64,000 nt of DNA from an uncultured Muribaculaceae bacterium (GCA_934675575.1 CAKUQQ010000004.1:62001-126000), one strand, 5' to 3'. Positions 8,117 through 17,495 are shown, numbered from the stretch's first letter. Program-made: numbers and translations. The notes: generated by a model from the letters alone, not told the origin.

Positions 8117-9625
8117 ATGCACAGAATTTCACTTTTAACACTTTTCGTTGCTATCACAGCCACATGTTTAGCCCTTAACGTAGAAAACAATGCCGGATTA
8201 CTAAGCAAAAAAATCAGCGACAAAAGCATCACGTCACTCACCGTGACTGGCACACTCGACGTGCGCGACCTAAGCTTCATCGCCGACTCTCTTGCCAATC
8301 TCACCTCACTCAACATCAAGAAAGCCTCAATCGTGGCATATCAAGACGTTGATGCAACCACACAAGTAATAAAGAAAACATGCCGAGCCAACGAAATTCC
8401 AGCCACCGCGTTTTTCGGCAAAAAATATAGCGAGGTGGCATTGCCAGCCGACCTCAAGACCATAGGTCTCGGTGCATTTGCCGGTTGCAAAAACCTTAAG
8501 GCCATAACCCTGCCAGCCACGCTCGACTCTATTGCAGATTTCAGCTTCAACGGCTGCACGGCACTCGAATCCATAACCGTCCCCAACGGTGTGCGCCACA
8601 TAGGCGAAGGAGCGTTTTCGCACGATGCAAAACTCTCCACAGTAAGCATTGAGGCAAGCGACAAGCCTATCACCATAGGCAAAGACGCTTTCATGGGCTG
8701 CACGGCACTACAGACCCTCAACCTCGGCAAAGGAGTCAAGGCTATAGGTGCCGGTGCATTCAAGGGCTGCACAGCAGCCTTTGCACCCACATTGGCACCA
8801 GACATTGCCCTCACGTCGATAGGCGAAGGAGCATTTCTGCAGTCGGGCTGCACCGGATTCGACCTCACTGCATGTCAGCATCTCACCACCATAGGTGCAT
8901 GGGCATTTGCATGCTCCAGCATCAGCAAAGCCGAAATTCCCGAAACGGTGGAAGCCGTGGGCGATGGCGCTTTCTTCTACACCACATCGCTGTCGCGTGT
9001 GGTGCTGCCGGCAACCAAACTGAAAAAAATCAGCAGCTATCTGCTTGCCGGTTCTGCCGTGGCCAACGACACCATATCTGCCTACACGGCAAGCATCGAC
9101 ACCATTGGTGACTACGCTTTCTATAACGCCGACAAGGTGAAAAAAATAATCATAGCGCCAGGCACTGCCTCGGTGGGCTTCAAAGCCATGGCTGGCACCA
9201 CAAGCCTCGGTGAGATGTGGGCAGCACCAAAGGAAGTGCCAGCCACCGCCGACAGCGTGTGGAGCGGCATCGACCAGAAAAAGGTCACTCTCTATGTTTA
9301 CGACTCTGCTATCAGCGACTACAAGGCCGCCGACCAGTGGAAAGAATTCCAGATTGAGGGTGTGCCCACCATGTCGGTCAGCAAGCCTGTGGCCGACGCT
9401 TCAGCCATCAAGGCATTCTTCCAGTCAACAATTCTGCACGTCAAGGCCACAATGCCTGTCAGTGCAATACAAATACACGACGTGAGCGGCATCTTGCTCA
9501 GCAGCACAAAGCACAAAGCAAGCGAGGTCACCATAGAAACAGCCGACTACACCGGCAAGTTCTACCTTGTGACCGTGACCCTCGAAAACGGCGAGAAACA
9601 AACATTTAAACTTCTCAGAAAATAA
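8117..9625 (+). CDS. Secreted BspA-like leucine-rich-repeat (LRR_5) protein with C-terminal sorting-like domain
   Basis: A 502-residue protein. The ATG at 8117 is preferred because it begins a signal peptide (MHRISLLTLFVAITATCLA); the frame could extend to 8024, but that adds a non-hydrophobic stretch and overlaps a possible -7 box (TATTTTTG, 8012-8019). About ten BspA/LRR_5 repeats follow, each with the pattern GAFxGCxxL...ITLP, as in GAFAGCKNLKAITLP and DAFMGCTALQTLNL. The last ~75 residues (VSAIQIHDVSGILLSS, then GKFYLVTVTLENGEKQTFKLLRK) look like a T9SS type A sorting domain. BspA-like proteins mediate adhesion to host proteins or other bacteria, but the ligand here is unknown. trmB follows 30 bp downstream. 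Confidence 0.8.
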   Translation: MHRISLLTLFVAITATCLALNVENNAGLLSKKISDKSITSLTVTGTLDVRDLSFIADSLANLTSLNIKKASIVAYQDVDATTQVIKKTCRANEIPATAFFGKKYSEVALPADLKTIGLGAFAGCKNLKAITLPATLDSIADFSFNGCTALESITVPNGVRHIGEGAFSHDAKLSTVSIEASDKPITIGKDAFMGCTALQTLNLGKGVKAIGAGAFKGCTAAFAPTLAPDIALTSIGEGAFLQSGCTGFDLTACQHLTTIGAWAFACSSISKAEIPETVEAVGDGAFFYTTSLSRVVLPATKLKKISSYLLAGSAVANDTISAYTASIDTIGDYAFYNADKVKKIIIAPGTASVGFKAMAGTTSLGEMWAAPKEVPATADSVWSGIDQKKVTLYVYDSAISDYKAADQWKEFQIEGVPTMSVSKPVADASAIKAFFQSTILHVKATMPVSAIQIHDVSGILLSSTKHKASEVTIETADYTGKFYLVTVTLENGEKQTFKLLRK

Positions 9626-9655
9626 AAGAGCGTAAAAAAGCAAGAGCGATTACAA

Positions 9656-10405
9656 ATGGGGAAAAACAAACTGAAAAAATTTGCTGATATGGACACGTTC
9701 AAATGCGTGTTCCAGTATCCGTTTGCACTCATCAAAGACAACGAATTTCCGCTTCGTGGCAAGTGGAATGAAACATATTTCCACAACACCAATCCCATAG
9801 TGCTCGAACTTGGCTGCGGCCATGGCGAGTATGCCTTAGGGCTTGGCAAGATGTTCCCAGATAAAAACTACATAGGCGTTGACATCAAGGGAGCGCGCAT
9901 GTGGAGCGGAGCGCGGCAAGTGGAAGCCGAGGGCATAGCCAACGTGGCATTTCTCCGCACCTCCATAGAGCTGATTGACCGGTTCTTCACGCCTGGCGAG
10001 GTGTCGGAAATTTGGATTACTTTCCCCGACCCTCAAATGAAAAATGCCAACAAGCGACTCACTTCAACACGTTTCCTCAACCTCTACCGCAACATCTTGT
10101 GCGACAACGGCACTGTCCATCTCAAGACCGACAGCCCGTTTCTCTACACCTACACACATGCCCTTGTGGAGCTAAACCGTCTGCCGGCGCAAATCGACAC
10201 CGACGACCTCTATGGCTGTGGCCTTGCCGACGACATTCTCGCCATCAAGACCCACTACGAGAAGCAGTGGCTCGACCGCGGACTGACCATCAAGTACATC
10301 AAGTTTCAACTGCCGCAGCAAGGCGAACTGACTGAGCCCGACATCGAAATCGAGCATGACACATATCGCAGCTACGGTCGTGGCACTCTGCAGTCCATGC
10401 AATAG
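9656..10405 (+). CDS. trmB: tRNA (guanine-N7-)-methyltransferase
   Basis: A 249-residue protein. It transfers a methyl group from S-adenosylmethionine to N7 of G46 in the variable loop of tRNAs. The SAM-binding motif [15 protein letters not shown] lies near residues 51-65, followed by [17 protein letters not shown] and by the family signature [11 protein letters not shown] and [11 protein letters not shown] with catalytic Asp and Thr residues. Length fits Bacteroidetes TrmB. It follows the LRR gene with only 30 bp between, probably by chance of co-transcription. Confidence 0.95.
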   Translation: MGKNKLKKFADMDTFKCVFQYPFALIKDNEFPLRGKWNETYFHNTNPIVLELGCGHGEYALGLGKMFPDKNYIGVDIKGARMWSGARQVEAEGIANVAFLRTSIELIDRFFTPGEVSEIWITFPDPQMKNANKRLTSTRFLNLYRNILCDNGTVHLKTDSPFLYTYTHALVELNRLPAQIDTDDLYGCGLADDILAIKTHYEKQWLDRGLTIKYIKFQLPQQGELTEPDIEIEHDTYRSYGRGTLQSMQ

Positions 10406-10466
10406 GCATTTTTTATCGCACATTTATCATAACGACTAACTGACAATTCTTAAAAATCAAATCGCA

Positions 10467-11573
10467 ATGCAAGATTTATATCCAGCATTAATTTTAGACA
10501 CCCTCAAAAAGGTGCGCTATCCGGGCAACGGCAAAAACATCGTGGAGCTCGGCATGGTGGAAGACAACATACGCATCGACGGTCGCAAAGTGTCGTTCAC
10601 TCTGATTTTCGACCGACCCACCGACCCATTCATCAAGTCGGTAGTCAGGGCTTCAGAGGTGGCAATCAACACCTACATTGGCGACGATGTTGACATAAAA
10701 GGCAACATCAGTGTTGCCACACGCAACCCCAACCCTGTGCACAAGCAAGACAATCCGCTGCCTGGTGTGAAAAACATCATAGGCGTGTCGTCGGGCAAAG
10801 GCGGCGTAGGCAAATCCACCGTGGCATCAAATTTGGCTGTGTCGCTCGCACAGCTCGGCTACAAGGTGGGACTCCTTGATGCCGACATATTCGGCCCCTC
10901 AATCCCCAAGATGTTCGGCATAGAAGATGAGCAAATCTACATGAAGAAAGAGGGTGAGCGCAACGTCATAATACCTGCCGAGAAATATGGCGTCAAAATC
11001 CTGTCAATTGGCTTTTTGGTTGACAAAGATAAAGCCGTGCTGTGGCGTGGAGCCATGGCAAGCAACGCCTTGCGCCAGCTCATAGCCGAAGCCGACTGGG
11101 GTGAGCTCGACTATTTCATCATCGACATGCCACCCGGCACAAGCGACATTCACCTCACCTTGGTGCAGACCCTCGCCATAACGGGAGCCATCGTGGTGAC
11201 CACGCCGCAAGAGGTGGCTCTTGCCGACGCACGCAAAGGCGTGAGCATGTTCCTCGGTCCGCAAGTCAACGTGCCTGTGCTTGGCATAGTGGAAAACATG
11301 TCGTGGTTCACCCCGGCATCGCACACCGACGAGAAATATTTCATCTTTGGCAAAGACGGCGGCAAGCATCTCGCCGAGACACTCGGAGTTGACCTCCTGG
11401 GACAAATTCCGCTCGTTGCCACCATCTGCAAGGGTGGCGACGAAGGCGTGCCTGTCACTTTGCAAAACAGCGTGTCGGGCAGCGCGTTCATCAGCCTCGG
11501 CAAGGCCGTGGTGGCGGCGGTTGACAAGCGCAACTCCACCCTTCCGCCCACCAAAAAGGTATCTACACACTGA
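10467..11573 (+). CDS. mrp: Mrp/NBP35-family P-loop ATPase (iron-sulfur carrier type)
   Basis: A 368-residue protein with an N-terminal MIP18/DUF59 domain (about residues 1-75) and a MinD-like ATPase domain. The deviant Walker A GVSSGKGGVGKST is near residues 107-119, with LLDADIFGPSIPKMFG and DYFIIDMPPGTSDIHL after it. Family members (ApbC, NBP35) carry or insert Fe-S clusters. The CxxC pair used by many of them for cluster binding, normally just after the VENMS segment, is absent here (ENMSWFTPASHTDEKYFIFG). Cluster binding through that motif is therefore not supported; I believe other Bacteroidales homologues share this feature. It lies between trmB and an M48 lipoprotein. Confidence 0.9.
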   Translation: MQDLYPALILDTLKKVRYPGNGKNIVELGMVEDNIRIDGRKVSFTLIFDRPTDPFIKSVVRASEVAINTYIGDDVDIKGNISVATRNPNPVHKQDNPLPGVKNIIGVSSGKGGVGKSTVASNLAVSLAQLGYKVGLLDADIFGPSIPKMFGIEDEQIYMKKEGERNVIIPAEKYGVKILSIGFLVDKDKAVLWRGAMASNALRQLIAEADWGELDYFIIDMPPGTSDIHLTLVQTLAITGAIVVTTPQEVALADARKGVSMFLGPQVNVPVLGIVENMSWFTPASHTDEKYFIFGKDGGKHLAETLGVDLLGQIPLVATICKGGDEGVPVTLQNSVSGSAFISLGKAVVAAVDKRNSTLPPTKKVSTH

Positions 11574-11611
11574 TTTCTACATCAACAAAACAAATATTTT
11601 TCTAAACAAAA

Positions 11612-12529
11612 ATGAAAAAACTTTTAGCATCAACGGCAGTAGCAGCCCTTCTTCTCACAAGTTGCGGCTCTGTGCCAATCACCGGACGCAAGCAGCTAAA
11701 CCTCGTGTCCGACAGTGAAGTTCTACAATCAAGTCTCACACAGTATGCAAGCTACATGAAGACAGCCACTTTGTCGGGCGAAAAGACCCAAAGTGAGCAA
11801 GTGACACGTGTAGGCAAGAAAATAGCGGCTGCAACCGAGGCATACCTCAACCAAAACGGACGTTCTGCCGATGTCAAGAATTTCCAATGGGAATTCAATC
11901 TGGTGAAGAACGACGAAGTCAACGCATTCTGCATGCCTGGAGGCAAAATCGTGGTCTATGAGGGACTCATGAAGCTCGTCAACAGCGACGATGAACTCGC
12001 CGTGGTTCTCGGTCACGAGGTGGCTCACGCCGTGGCCAAGCACAGCAATGAGCGCATGAGCCAGCAAGTGCTGGCACAATATGGCGCACAAGCTGTGGGT
12101 GTGCTCACTTCAGGCAAAAGCACTGCCACACAGGCCATCATCAACCAAGTGTATGGTCTTGGAGCCAACTATGGCGTCATGCTCCCCTACTCGCGCAAAC
12201 ACGAGAGCGAAGCCGACTACATGGGACTCGTGCTCATGTCAATGGCTGGCTACAACCCACAAGTGGCTCTTGAATTCTGGCAGAAGATGTCGGCAAGCAG
12301 CTCGACTAAAGTGCCTGAAATCATGAGCGACCACCCAAGCGACGCCAACCGCATCGCTGCCATAAAGAAAGAGTTGCCCGCCATCGAAAAGACCTATGCC
12401 GCCTACATCAATGCCGGCAAGGCACAGCAAAACGCTGGCACCACAAAGAAGGCTACCACAACCACAAAGAAAAAGACTACGACAAAAAAGAAAACCACCA
12501 CTTCATCTAAATCTAAGAAGAAGAGCTGA
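11612..12529 (+). CDS. M48-family metallopeptidase lipoprotein
   Basis: A 305-residue protein with a lipoprotein signal (LLLTSCGS, Cys18). The zinc site is HEVAHAVAKH (HExxH) near residue 134, with the third ligand in HESEADYMGL. Family members (LoiP/BepA/YggG-like) are periplasmic or outer-membrane quality-control proteases. The last ~35 residues form a low-complexity Lys/Thr tail (repeats of KKTTT), which is strongly basic and unusual for the family. It may contact the cell wall, LPS or nucleic acid, or it may simply be repeat drift. A terminator follows. Confidence 0.9.
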   Translation: MKKLLASTAVAALLLTSCGSVPITGRKQLNLVSDSEVLQSSLTQYASYMKTATLSGEKTQSEQVTRVGKKIAAATEAYLNQNGRSADVKNFQWEFNLVKNDEVNAFCMPGGKIVVYEGLMKLVNSDDELAVVLGHEVAHAVAKHSNERMSQQVLAQYGAQAVGVLTSGKSTATQAIINQVYGLGANYGVMLPYSRKHESEADYMGLVLMSMAGYNPQVALEFWQKMSASSSTKVPEIMSDHPSDANRIAAIKKELPAIEKTYAAYINAGKAQQNAGTTKKATTTTKKKTTTKKKTTTSSKSKKKS

Positions 12530-12564
12530 TTTCTATTTTGTCACAGCATAACACAGAGTTAAGG

Positions 12565-12600
12565 GCCGTGCCGCCACATTTTCGGGCACGGCTTTTTTTG
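12565..12600 (+). terminator. Terminator after the M48 gene
   Basis: An 8-bp GC-rich stem (GCCGTGCC at 12565-12572 with GGCACGGC at 12585-12592) followed by seven T. Confidence 0.9.
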
Positions 12601-12623
12601 TTTCCCTCCGGTTTTCGCTTTAA

Positions 12624-12656
12624 TTTGTATTACAGCAAATTTCTTCTTAGCTTTGC
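12624..12656 (+). promoter_or_regulatory. Promoter of the alpha/beta hydrolase gene
   Basis: TTTG at 12624-12627 and TAGCTTTGC at 12648-12656 with 20 bp between. It predicts a leader of about 100 nt before the ATG at 12762. Confidence 0.75.
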
Positions 12657-12761
12657 ATTGCGCCGTGGCAGGAGGTCTCATGCACAGAGAAACCGTCATG
12701 GCCAACAATAATGAGAGTAATGCCTTGGTGGCATTGAATTTACAATAAAACAACAACAATT

Positions 12762-13754
12762 ATGAAACCAACAAGTCTGCATCGCCGCAAGAAGCACAGT
12801 TCGCGCAAAAAGATTATATGCGCCGTGGCCCTCGTATTGATTTTTCTGGCCACCGTCACCACATGGGCAAGTTTCTTCATGCTAAACTATTCGCTCAAAC
12901 CCACTCGCACATCGGCCGAAAAGGCATATCGCGACGTGTTCAACCAAGAGCCCGACGCCAAGCCGTGGATTGACAGTCTGAAGCGTAACGAGGAGATAAT
13001 CGACACGTTTATCAACGTGAGGGGAGAACGCCGACACGCCATAATCATCAAAGCTCCAGTCAAGACCAACAAGGTGGCTGTGCTCGTGCATGGCTACAAC
13101 TATTGCGCGGTGGGAATGCTCGGCATTGGCTACATGTATAACCAAAAACTGGGCTACAACATAGTGCTGCCCGACCTCTATGCCCACGGCAGCACCGACG
13201 GCAACCACATCAACATGGGTTGGAACGACCGCAACGACGTGATTTTGTGGATTAAAATCGCCGACAAGCTGTTTGCCGACAGCACTGGGCACTCGCAAAT
13301 AGTGGTGCATGGCGTGTCAATGGGCGCAGCCACCACAATGTGCGTTTCGGGCGAAAAAGATGGCGCAGCGCCATTTGTGAAGTGTTATGTGGAAGATTGC
13401 GGCTACACCAGCGTGTGGGACGAGTTCCGCGAGCAACTCAAGCAGCAGTTTGGCATGCCGGAGTTTCCGCTGCTCTACACCACAAGCGAGTTGTGCAAGC
13501 TCCGCTATGGCTGGTCGTTCCAAGAGGCTTCCCCCATCAAGCAGCTGCGCAAATGCCGCAAGCCCATGCTCTTCATTCACGGCGACAACGACACCTTTGT
13601 GCCCACCCACATGGTCTATGAGCTTTATGCCGCCAAGTCGCAGCCCAAGAGCCTGTATGTGGCCAAAGGCTCTGCCCATGCCAAGTCATACAACGACCAC
13701 CGCGACGAATACTATCGCACAATCAAAGACTTTGTATCAAAATACATTCACTGA
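12762..13754 (+). CDS. Membrane-anchored alpha/beta hydrolase (S33-like)
   Basis: A 330-residue protein. A basic N-terminus and one transmembrane segment (about residues 20-45) suggest anchoring in the inner membrane with the domain outside the cytoplasm. The alpha/beta hydrolase fold is shown by LVHGYNY (oxyanion region), LPDLYAHGSTDG, the nucleophile elbow GVSMGA (Ser near 187), FIHGDNDTFVP with the acid, and a C-terminal His in GSAHAKSY. The catalytic triad is complete. Similar Bacteroidales proteins are annotated only as hydrolases; the substrate is unknown. It has its own promoter. Confidence 0.85.
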   Translation: MKPTSLHRRKKHSSRKKIICAVALVLIFLATVTTWASFFMLNYSLKPTRTSAEKAYRDVFNQEPDAKPWIDSLKRNEEIIDTFINVRGERRHAIIIKAPVKTNKVAVLVHGYNYCAVGMLGIGYMYNQKLGYNIVLPDLYAHGSTDGNHINMGWNDRNDVILWIKIADKLFADSTGHSQIVVHGVSMGAATTMCVSGEKDGAAPFVKCYVEDCGYTSVWDEFREQLKQQFGMPEFPLLYTTSELCKLRYGWSFQEASPIKQLRKCRKPMLFIHGDNDTFVPTHMVYELYAAKSQPKSLYVAKGSAHAKSYNDHRDEYYRTIKDFVSKYIH

Positions 13755-13848
13755 CAGCGCTGCGCCACTGCCAGTTTTTGAGGTGGCACACAATATTTTT
13801 TGAAAAAGATAGTTATTATCTATAACAGCATAATATTTCTTATCTCTG

Positions 13849-15048
13849 ATGAAACTTAAATTTCTCACAATAGTGGCGCTATGCGCCTTGTCTGCACAAA
13901 GTTTTGTCGCCAAGGCCGACGATGACATCAAAGACAGCGAGTTCAACCCCATAACCACTGGTGTCACATCACAGTCGATAACCCCAGATGCCCGTGGCGC
14001 GTCAATGGGCGACCTCGGTGCAGCCACCGACCCCGACATCAACTCGCAGTTCTGGAACCCGTCGAAATATGCCTTTGCCTACAGCGATGCCGGAGTGTCA
14101 TTGTCCTACACTCCTTGGCTGCGCAAGATTGTCAACGACATCTTTCTGGCAAACCTTTCTGGCTACAAAAAACTCGGCGGTGGTGACAACCAAGCCGTGA
14201 GCGCATCATTGCGCTACTTCTCGCTCGGAGAAATCAACACCACCGACGATGCCGGCAACGCCATGTCGAGCATCAACCCGTTTGAAATGTCGTTCGACGT
14301 TGGCTATTCACGCAAGTTGTCAGAGAAATTCTCTATGGGTGTAGCGCTGCGCTACATCTATTCCGACCTCGGATATTCCGACATGTCGTCACCCGACCAA
14401 ACATCAGGAGCCTCGGCTTTCTCGGCCGACGTTTCCGCCTACTACACCACCTATCCGGTGATAGGCCGCAACGAGTGCCAGTGGTCGTGGGGTCTTAACA
14501 TATCCAACATAGGTACCAAGGTGTCGTATAATGGCGGCAACGACCCTGCGTTTCTCCCCACCAACCTGCGCCTTGGCACGGCATTCACCTTCCCGCTTGC
14601 CGACTATCACAACCTCACGCTCGCAGTTGACGCCAACAAGTTGCTCGTGCCCGCACGCCCGCGCCTTGAGGACTACGACAACGACCAGCAAGCCTATGAA
14701 GATGCCTTGCAGTCGTGGAAAGACGAGTCGTCAATTTCGGGTATATTCAAGTCGTTTCACGATGCCCCAGGCGGATTCAAGGAGGAGTTGCGCGAAATCA
14801 CCTATTCCATTGGTGCCGAGTATGCCTACAACCAGCAATTCTTCTTGCGCGGTGGTTACTATCACGAGAACAAATACAAGGGCAACCGCCAATATTTTGG
14901 CTTTGGAGCCGGCTTTGCGCTCAATGTGGTGCGCCTCGATGCAGCCTACATGATTGCCACTGCCCAAAACAGCCCTCTCGACCAAACACTGCGCTTCACC
15001 TTGTCGTTTGACATGGACGGCCTCAAAGACCTCTTTGGCCGCAAGTAA
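13849..15048 (+). CDS. porV: Type IX secretion outer-membrane protein PorV (LptO)
   Basis: A 399-residue protein with a signal peptide (to about residue 23, SFVAKA) and a FadL-like beta-barrel pattern of alternating residues. The N-terminal region ITPDARGASMGDLGAATDPDINSQFWNPSKYAF is characteristic of PorV. PorV receives T9SS cargo from the SprA translocon and delivers it to PorU for cleavage and attachment. It lies 20 bp upstream of ispF; I recall porU-porV-ispF as adjacent genes in Porphyromonas gingivalis. Here the porV-ispF pair is kept while porU lies over 7 kb upstream. Confidence 0.93.
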   Translation: MKLKFLTIVALCALSAQSFVAKADDDIKDSEFNPITTGVTSQSITPDARGASMGDLGAATDPDINSQFWNPSKYAFAYSDAGVSLSYTPWLRKIVNDIFLANLSGYKKLGGGDNQAVSASLRYFSLGEINTTDDAGNAMSSINPFEMSFDVGYSRKLSEKFSMGVALRYIYSDLGYSDMSSPDQTSGASAFSADVSAYYTTYPVIGRNECQWSWGLNISNIGTKVSYNGGNDPAFLPTNLRLGTAFTFPLADYHNLTLAVDANKLLVPARPRLEDYDNDQQAYEDALQSWKDESSISGIFKSFHDAPGGFKEELREITYSIGAEYAYNQQFFLRGGYYHENKYKGNRQYFGFGAGFALNVVRLDAAYMIATAQNSPLDQTLRFTLSFDMDGLKDLFGRK

Positions 15049-15068
15049 TCAAGTAACAAGCCATAGCT

Positions 15069-15560
15069 ATGAGCAACTGCAATTTCAGAATAGGAATGGG
15101 CTTCGATGTTCACCGCCTCGTCGAAGGGCGTGAGCTGTGGATTTGCGGAGTCAACATACCATATCACCTTGGCCTGCTTGGCCACAGCGATGCCGATGTA
15201 GCAATACACGCCCTGTGCGACGCCATGCTTGGCGCGGCTTGCCTGCGCGACATAGGCTATCATTTTCCCGACACCGACCCTCGCTACAAGGGCATCGACA
15301 GCCGCAAACTGCTGCGCGAGGTCAACCGCCTGATTGGCGAAAACGGATATGCTCTGGGCAACTGCGACATAACCATTTGTGCCGAGCAGCCCAAAATCAA
15401 TCCGCACATTCCGGCCATGCAGCAGCAGCTCGCCCAGTGCCTTGAGTGTGAGCCAGGGCAAGTGTCGATTAAGGCCACCACCACCGAGCGGCTTGGCTAC
15501 ACAGGCCGTGGCGAGGGCATTGCGGCCTATGCGGTGGCTCTGCTCACCGCCAAAGGCTAA
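15069..15560 (+). CDS. ispF: 2-C-methyl-D-erythritol 2,4-cyclodiphosphate synthase
   Basis: A 163-residue protein of standard length. It cyclises 4-diphosphocytidyl-2-C-methyl-D-erythritol 2-phosphate with release of CMP in the MEP isoprenoid pathway. The metal-binding MGFDVHRL and [15 protein letters not shown] motifs are intact, as are [10 protein letters not shown] and the C-terminal [15 protein letters not shown]. It is probably co-transcribed with porV. A later enzyme of the same pathway, ispH, lies at the right end of the window. Confidence 0.97.
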   Translation: MSNCNFRIGMGFDVHRLVEGRELWICGVNIPYHLGLLGHSDADVAIHALCDAMLGAACLRDIGYHFPDTDPRYKGIDSRKLLREVNRLIGENGYALGNCDITICAEQPKINPHIPAMQQQLAQCLECEPGQVSIKATTTERLGYTGRGEGIAAYAVALLTAKG

Positions 15561-15618
15561 TTGCTGATATTTCTTTTGGTTACATTCACACATGCAAAGC
15601 TAAATGACACCACCGTCA

Positions 15619-15652
15619 TTTGGCTTTATTTGCGTTTTTTCACTACCTTTGC
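15619..15652 (+). promoter_or_regulatory. Promoter of the DEAD-box helicase gene
   Basis: TTTG at 15619-15622 and TACCTTTGC at 15644-15652 with 21 bp between. A start site near 15659 rules out the longer reading from 15561 and supports the ATG at 15672. Confidence 0.75.
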
Positions 15653-15671
15653 ACCCATCAAGTTTTTATAT

Positions 15672-17495
15672 ATGACAACATTCACAGATTTAGGGGTCCG
15701 TGAGGATCTGCTCAAAGCAATCACAGAGTTAGGCTACGAACAGCCTATGCCAGTTCAAGAAAAAGTTATTCCACACCTGCTCAATGCCGACACCGACGTG
15801 GTGGCACTGGCACAGACCGGAACCGGAAAGACAGCAGCGTTTGGCTTGCCCACGCTGCAGCGCATCGACACTTCGTCATCGGCCACACAGGCTCTCATAC
15901 TCGACCCCACGCGCGAGCTCTGCCTGCAAACGAGCAACGACCTCACCGACTATTCAAAATACATCGACGACTTGCGCATATTGCCAGTGTATGGCGGCTC
16001 AAGCATCGAAGCCCAAATCAAGACCCTGCGCCACGGCGTGCAGGTGATTGTTGCCACGCCTGGCCGTCTGCTCGACCTCATAAAGCGCGGAGCCGTGAAG
16101 CTCAGCAACGTGCACACCGTGGTGCTTGACGAGGCCGACGAAATGCTCAACATGGGTTTCGTTGACGACATCAACGAAATCTTGTCGCATGTGCCGGAGC
16201 AGCGCAAAATGCTGCTGTTCTCGGCCACAATGCCACCTGAAATCGCCAAGATAGCCAAAAACTACATGCACGACCCACAGGAGTTTGTGGTGGGCACCAA
16301 AAATGAGGGGTCAAGCAATGTGCATCACGTTTACTACATGGTCAACGCCCGCGACAAATATCTTGCTCTGAAGCGCATTGTTGACTACTTGCCAAACATC
16401 TATGGCATCATCTTCTGCCGCACCCGTGCCACCACGCAAGAAGTTGCCGCACAACTCATTCAAGACGGCTACAATGCCGACGCCCTGCACGGCGACCTCT
16501 CACAGGCACAGCGTGACGCTGTGATGAAGAAATTTCGCGAGCACAGTCTGCAACTGCTCGTAGCCACCGATGTGGCTGCACGCGGTCTCGACGTTGACAA
16601 CCTGACCCACATAATCAGCTACAGTCTGCCCGACGACAACGATGTGTATAACCACCGCAGCGGACGCACTGGCCGCGCTGGCAAAAAGGGCGTTTCCATA
16701 GCCCTTATCCACAGCCGTGAGCGCAGCAAGCTCCGCCAAATAGAGAAGCACATAGGCAAGACGTTTGAGCGCCGCGAAGTGCCAAAACCAAAAGAAATCA
16801 TCGAGAAGCGTCTGTTTAACCTTGCCGACAAGCTCGAAAAGGTGGAGGTGCACGAAGAAGAGATTGAAACCTACTTGGGCGGTGTGATTAAGAAGCTGTC
16901 GTGGCTCACAAGCGAGGAGCTGCTGAAACGTGTGCTCTCGGTGGAGTTTAACCGCCTCATCGACTACTACAAAAATGCTCCCGCACTCGACTATGTGCCC
17001 GAAAAGAAAGAGAAGAAAAGCAAAAAGGACAAGCAGGGCAAACGCTACGACGACTCGCGCACCAAGCAGGAGAAAGACTCTCGCGTGGCAGAAGAAGGCT
17101 TTGAGCGAATCTATGTCAACGCCGGAAAAGCCGACGGCTTTTTTGTGACCGACCTCATTGGCCTCATCAACGCCAACACCAACGGCAAGCGCATCGATAT
17201 AGGCCGCATCGACCTGCTTTCGGGCTACTCGCTGTTCGACGTCAAAGCCGGTCAGGGTCAAACCGTGGTCAATGCTCTCAAAAATTCCGACTTCTATGGC
17301 AAGCGCATCTATTCAGAGTTTGCCAAACCCGATAAAGACTATGCCCAAGAGGGCAAGAACTCACCAAAAGCCGACCGCAAGGCACGCTTCAGTCGCGACC
17401 GCGACCGCTCAAAGGGTTCAAAGGGGAAACCACGCCGTGAGCGTGGCACTCGCCGCGATGCCGAGCGTGGCTTCAAAAAGAAGAACAAGGATTAA
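15672..17495 (+). CDS. DEAD-box ATP-dependent RNA helicase with DbpA-type RNA-binding domain
   Basis: A 607-residue protein; the start follows the promoter at 15619-15652. Core motifs are in order: Q-motif region PMPVQEKVIP, Walker A AQTGTGKT, VVLDEADEMLNMGF, LLFSATMP, then VAARGLDVDNLTHI and HRSGRTGRAGKKG. After the helicase core comes a linker and a DbpA-like RNA-binding domain (about residues 445-520, starting ERIYVNAGKADGFF). A very basic Arg/Lys/Ser-rich tail follows (RKARFSRDRDR to KKKNKD). Such proteins (CsdA/DeaD type) unwind rRNA and mRNA in ribosome assembly and cold adaptation. The short leader may be subject to cold-shock control, but no element was recognised. Confidence 0.93.
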   Translation: MTTFTDLGVREDLLKAITELGYEQPMPVQEKVIPHLLNADTDVVALAQTGTGKTAAFGLPTLQRIDTSSSATQALILDPTRELCLQTSNDLTDYSKYIDDLRILPVYGGSSIEAQIKTLRHGVQVIVATPGRLLDLIKRGAVKLSNVHTVVLDEADEMLNMGFVDDINEILSHVPEQRKMLLFSATMPPEIAKIAKNYMHDPQEFVVGTKNEGSSNVHHVYYMVNARDKYLALKRIVDYLPNIYGIIFCRTRATTQEVAAQLIQDGYNADALHGDLSQAQRDAVMKKFREHSLQLLVATDVAARGLDVDNLTHIISYSLPDDNDVYNHRSGRTGRAGKKGVSIALIHSRERSKLRQIEKHIGKTFERREVPKPKEIIEKRLFNLADKLEKVEVHEEEIETYLGGVIKKLSWLTSEELLKRVLSVEFNRLIDYYKNAPALDYVPEKKEKKSKKDKQGKRYDDSRTKQEKDSRVAEEGFERIYVNAGKADGFFVTDLIGLINANTNGKRIDIGRIDLLSGYSLFDVKAGQGQTVVNALKNSDFYGKRIYSEFAKPDKDYAQEGKNSPKADRKARFSRDRDRSKGSKGKPRRERGTRRDAERGFKKKNKD

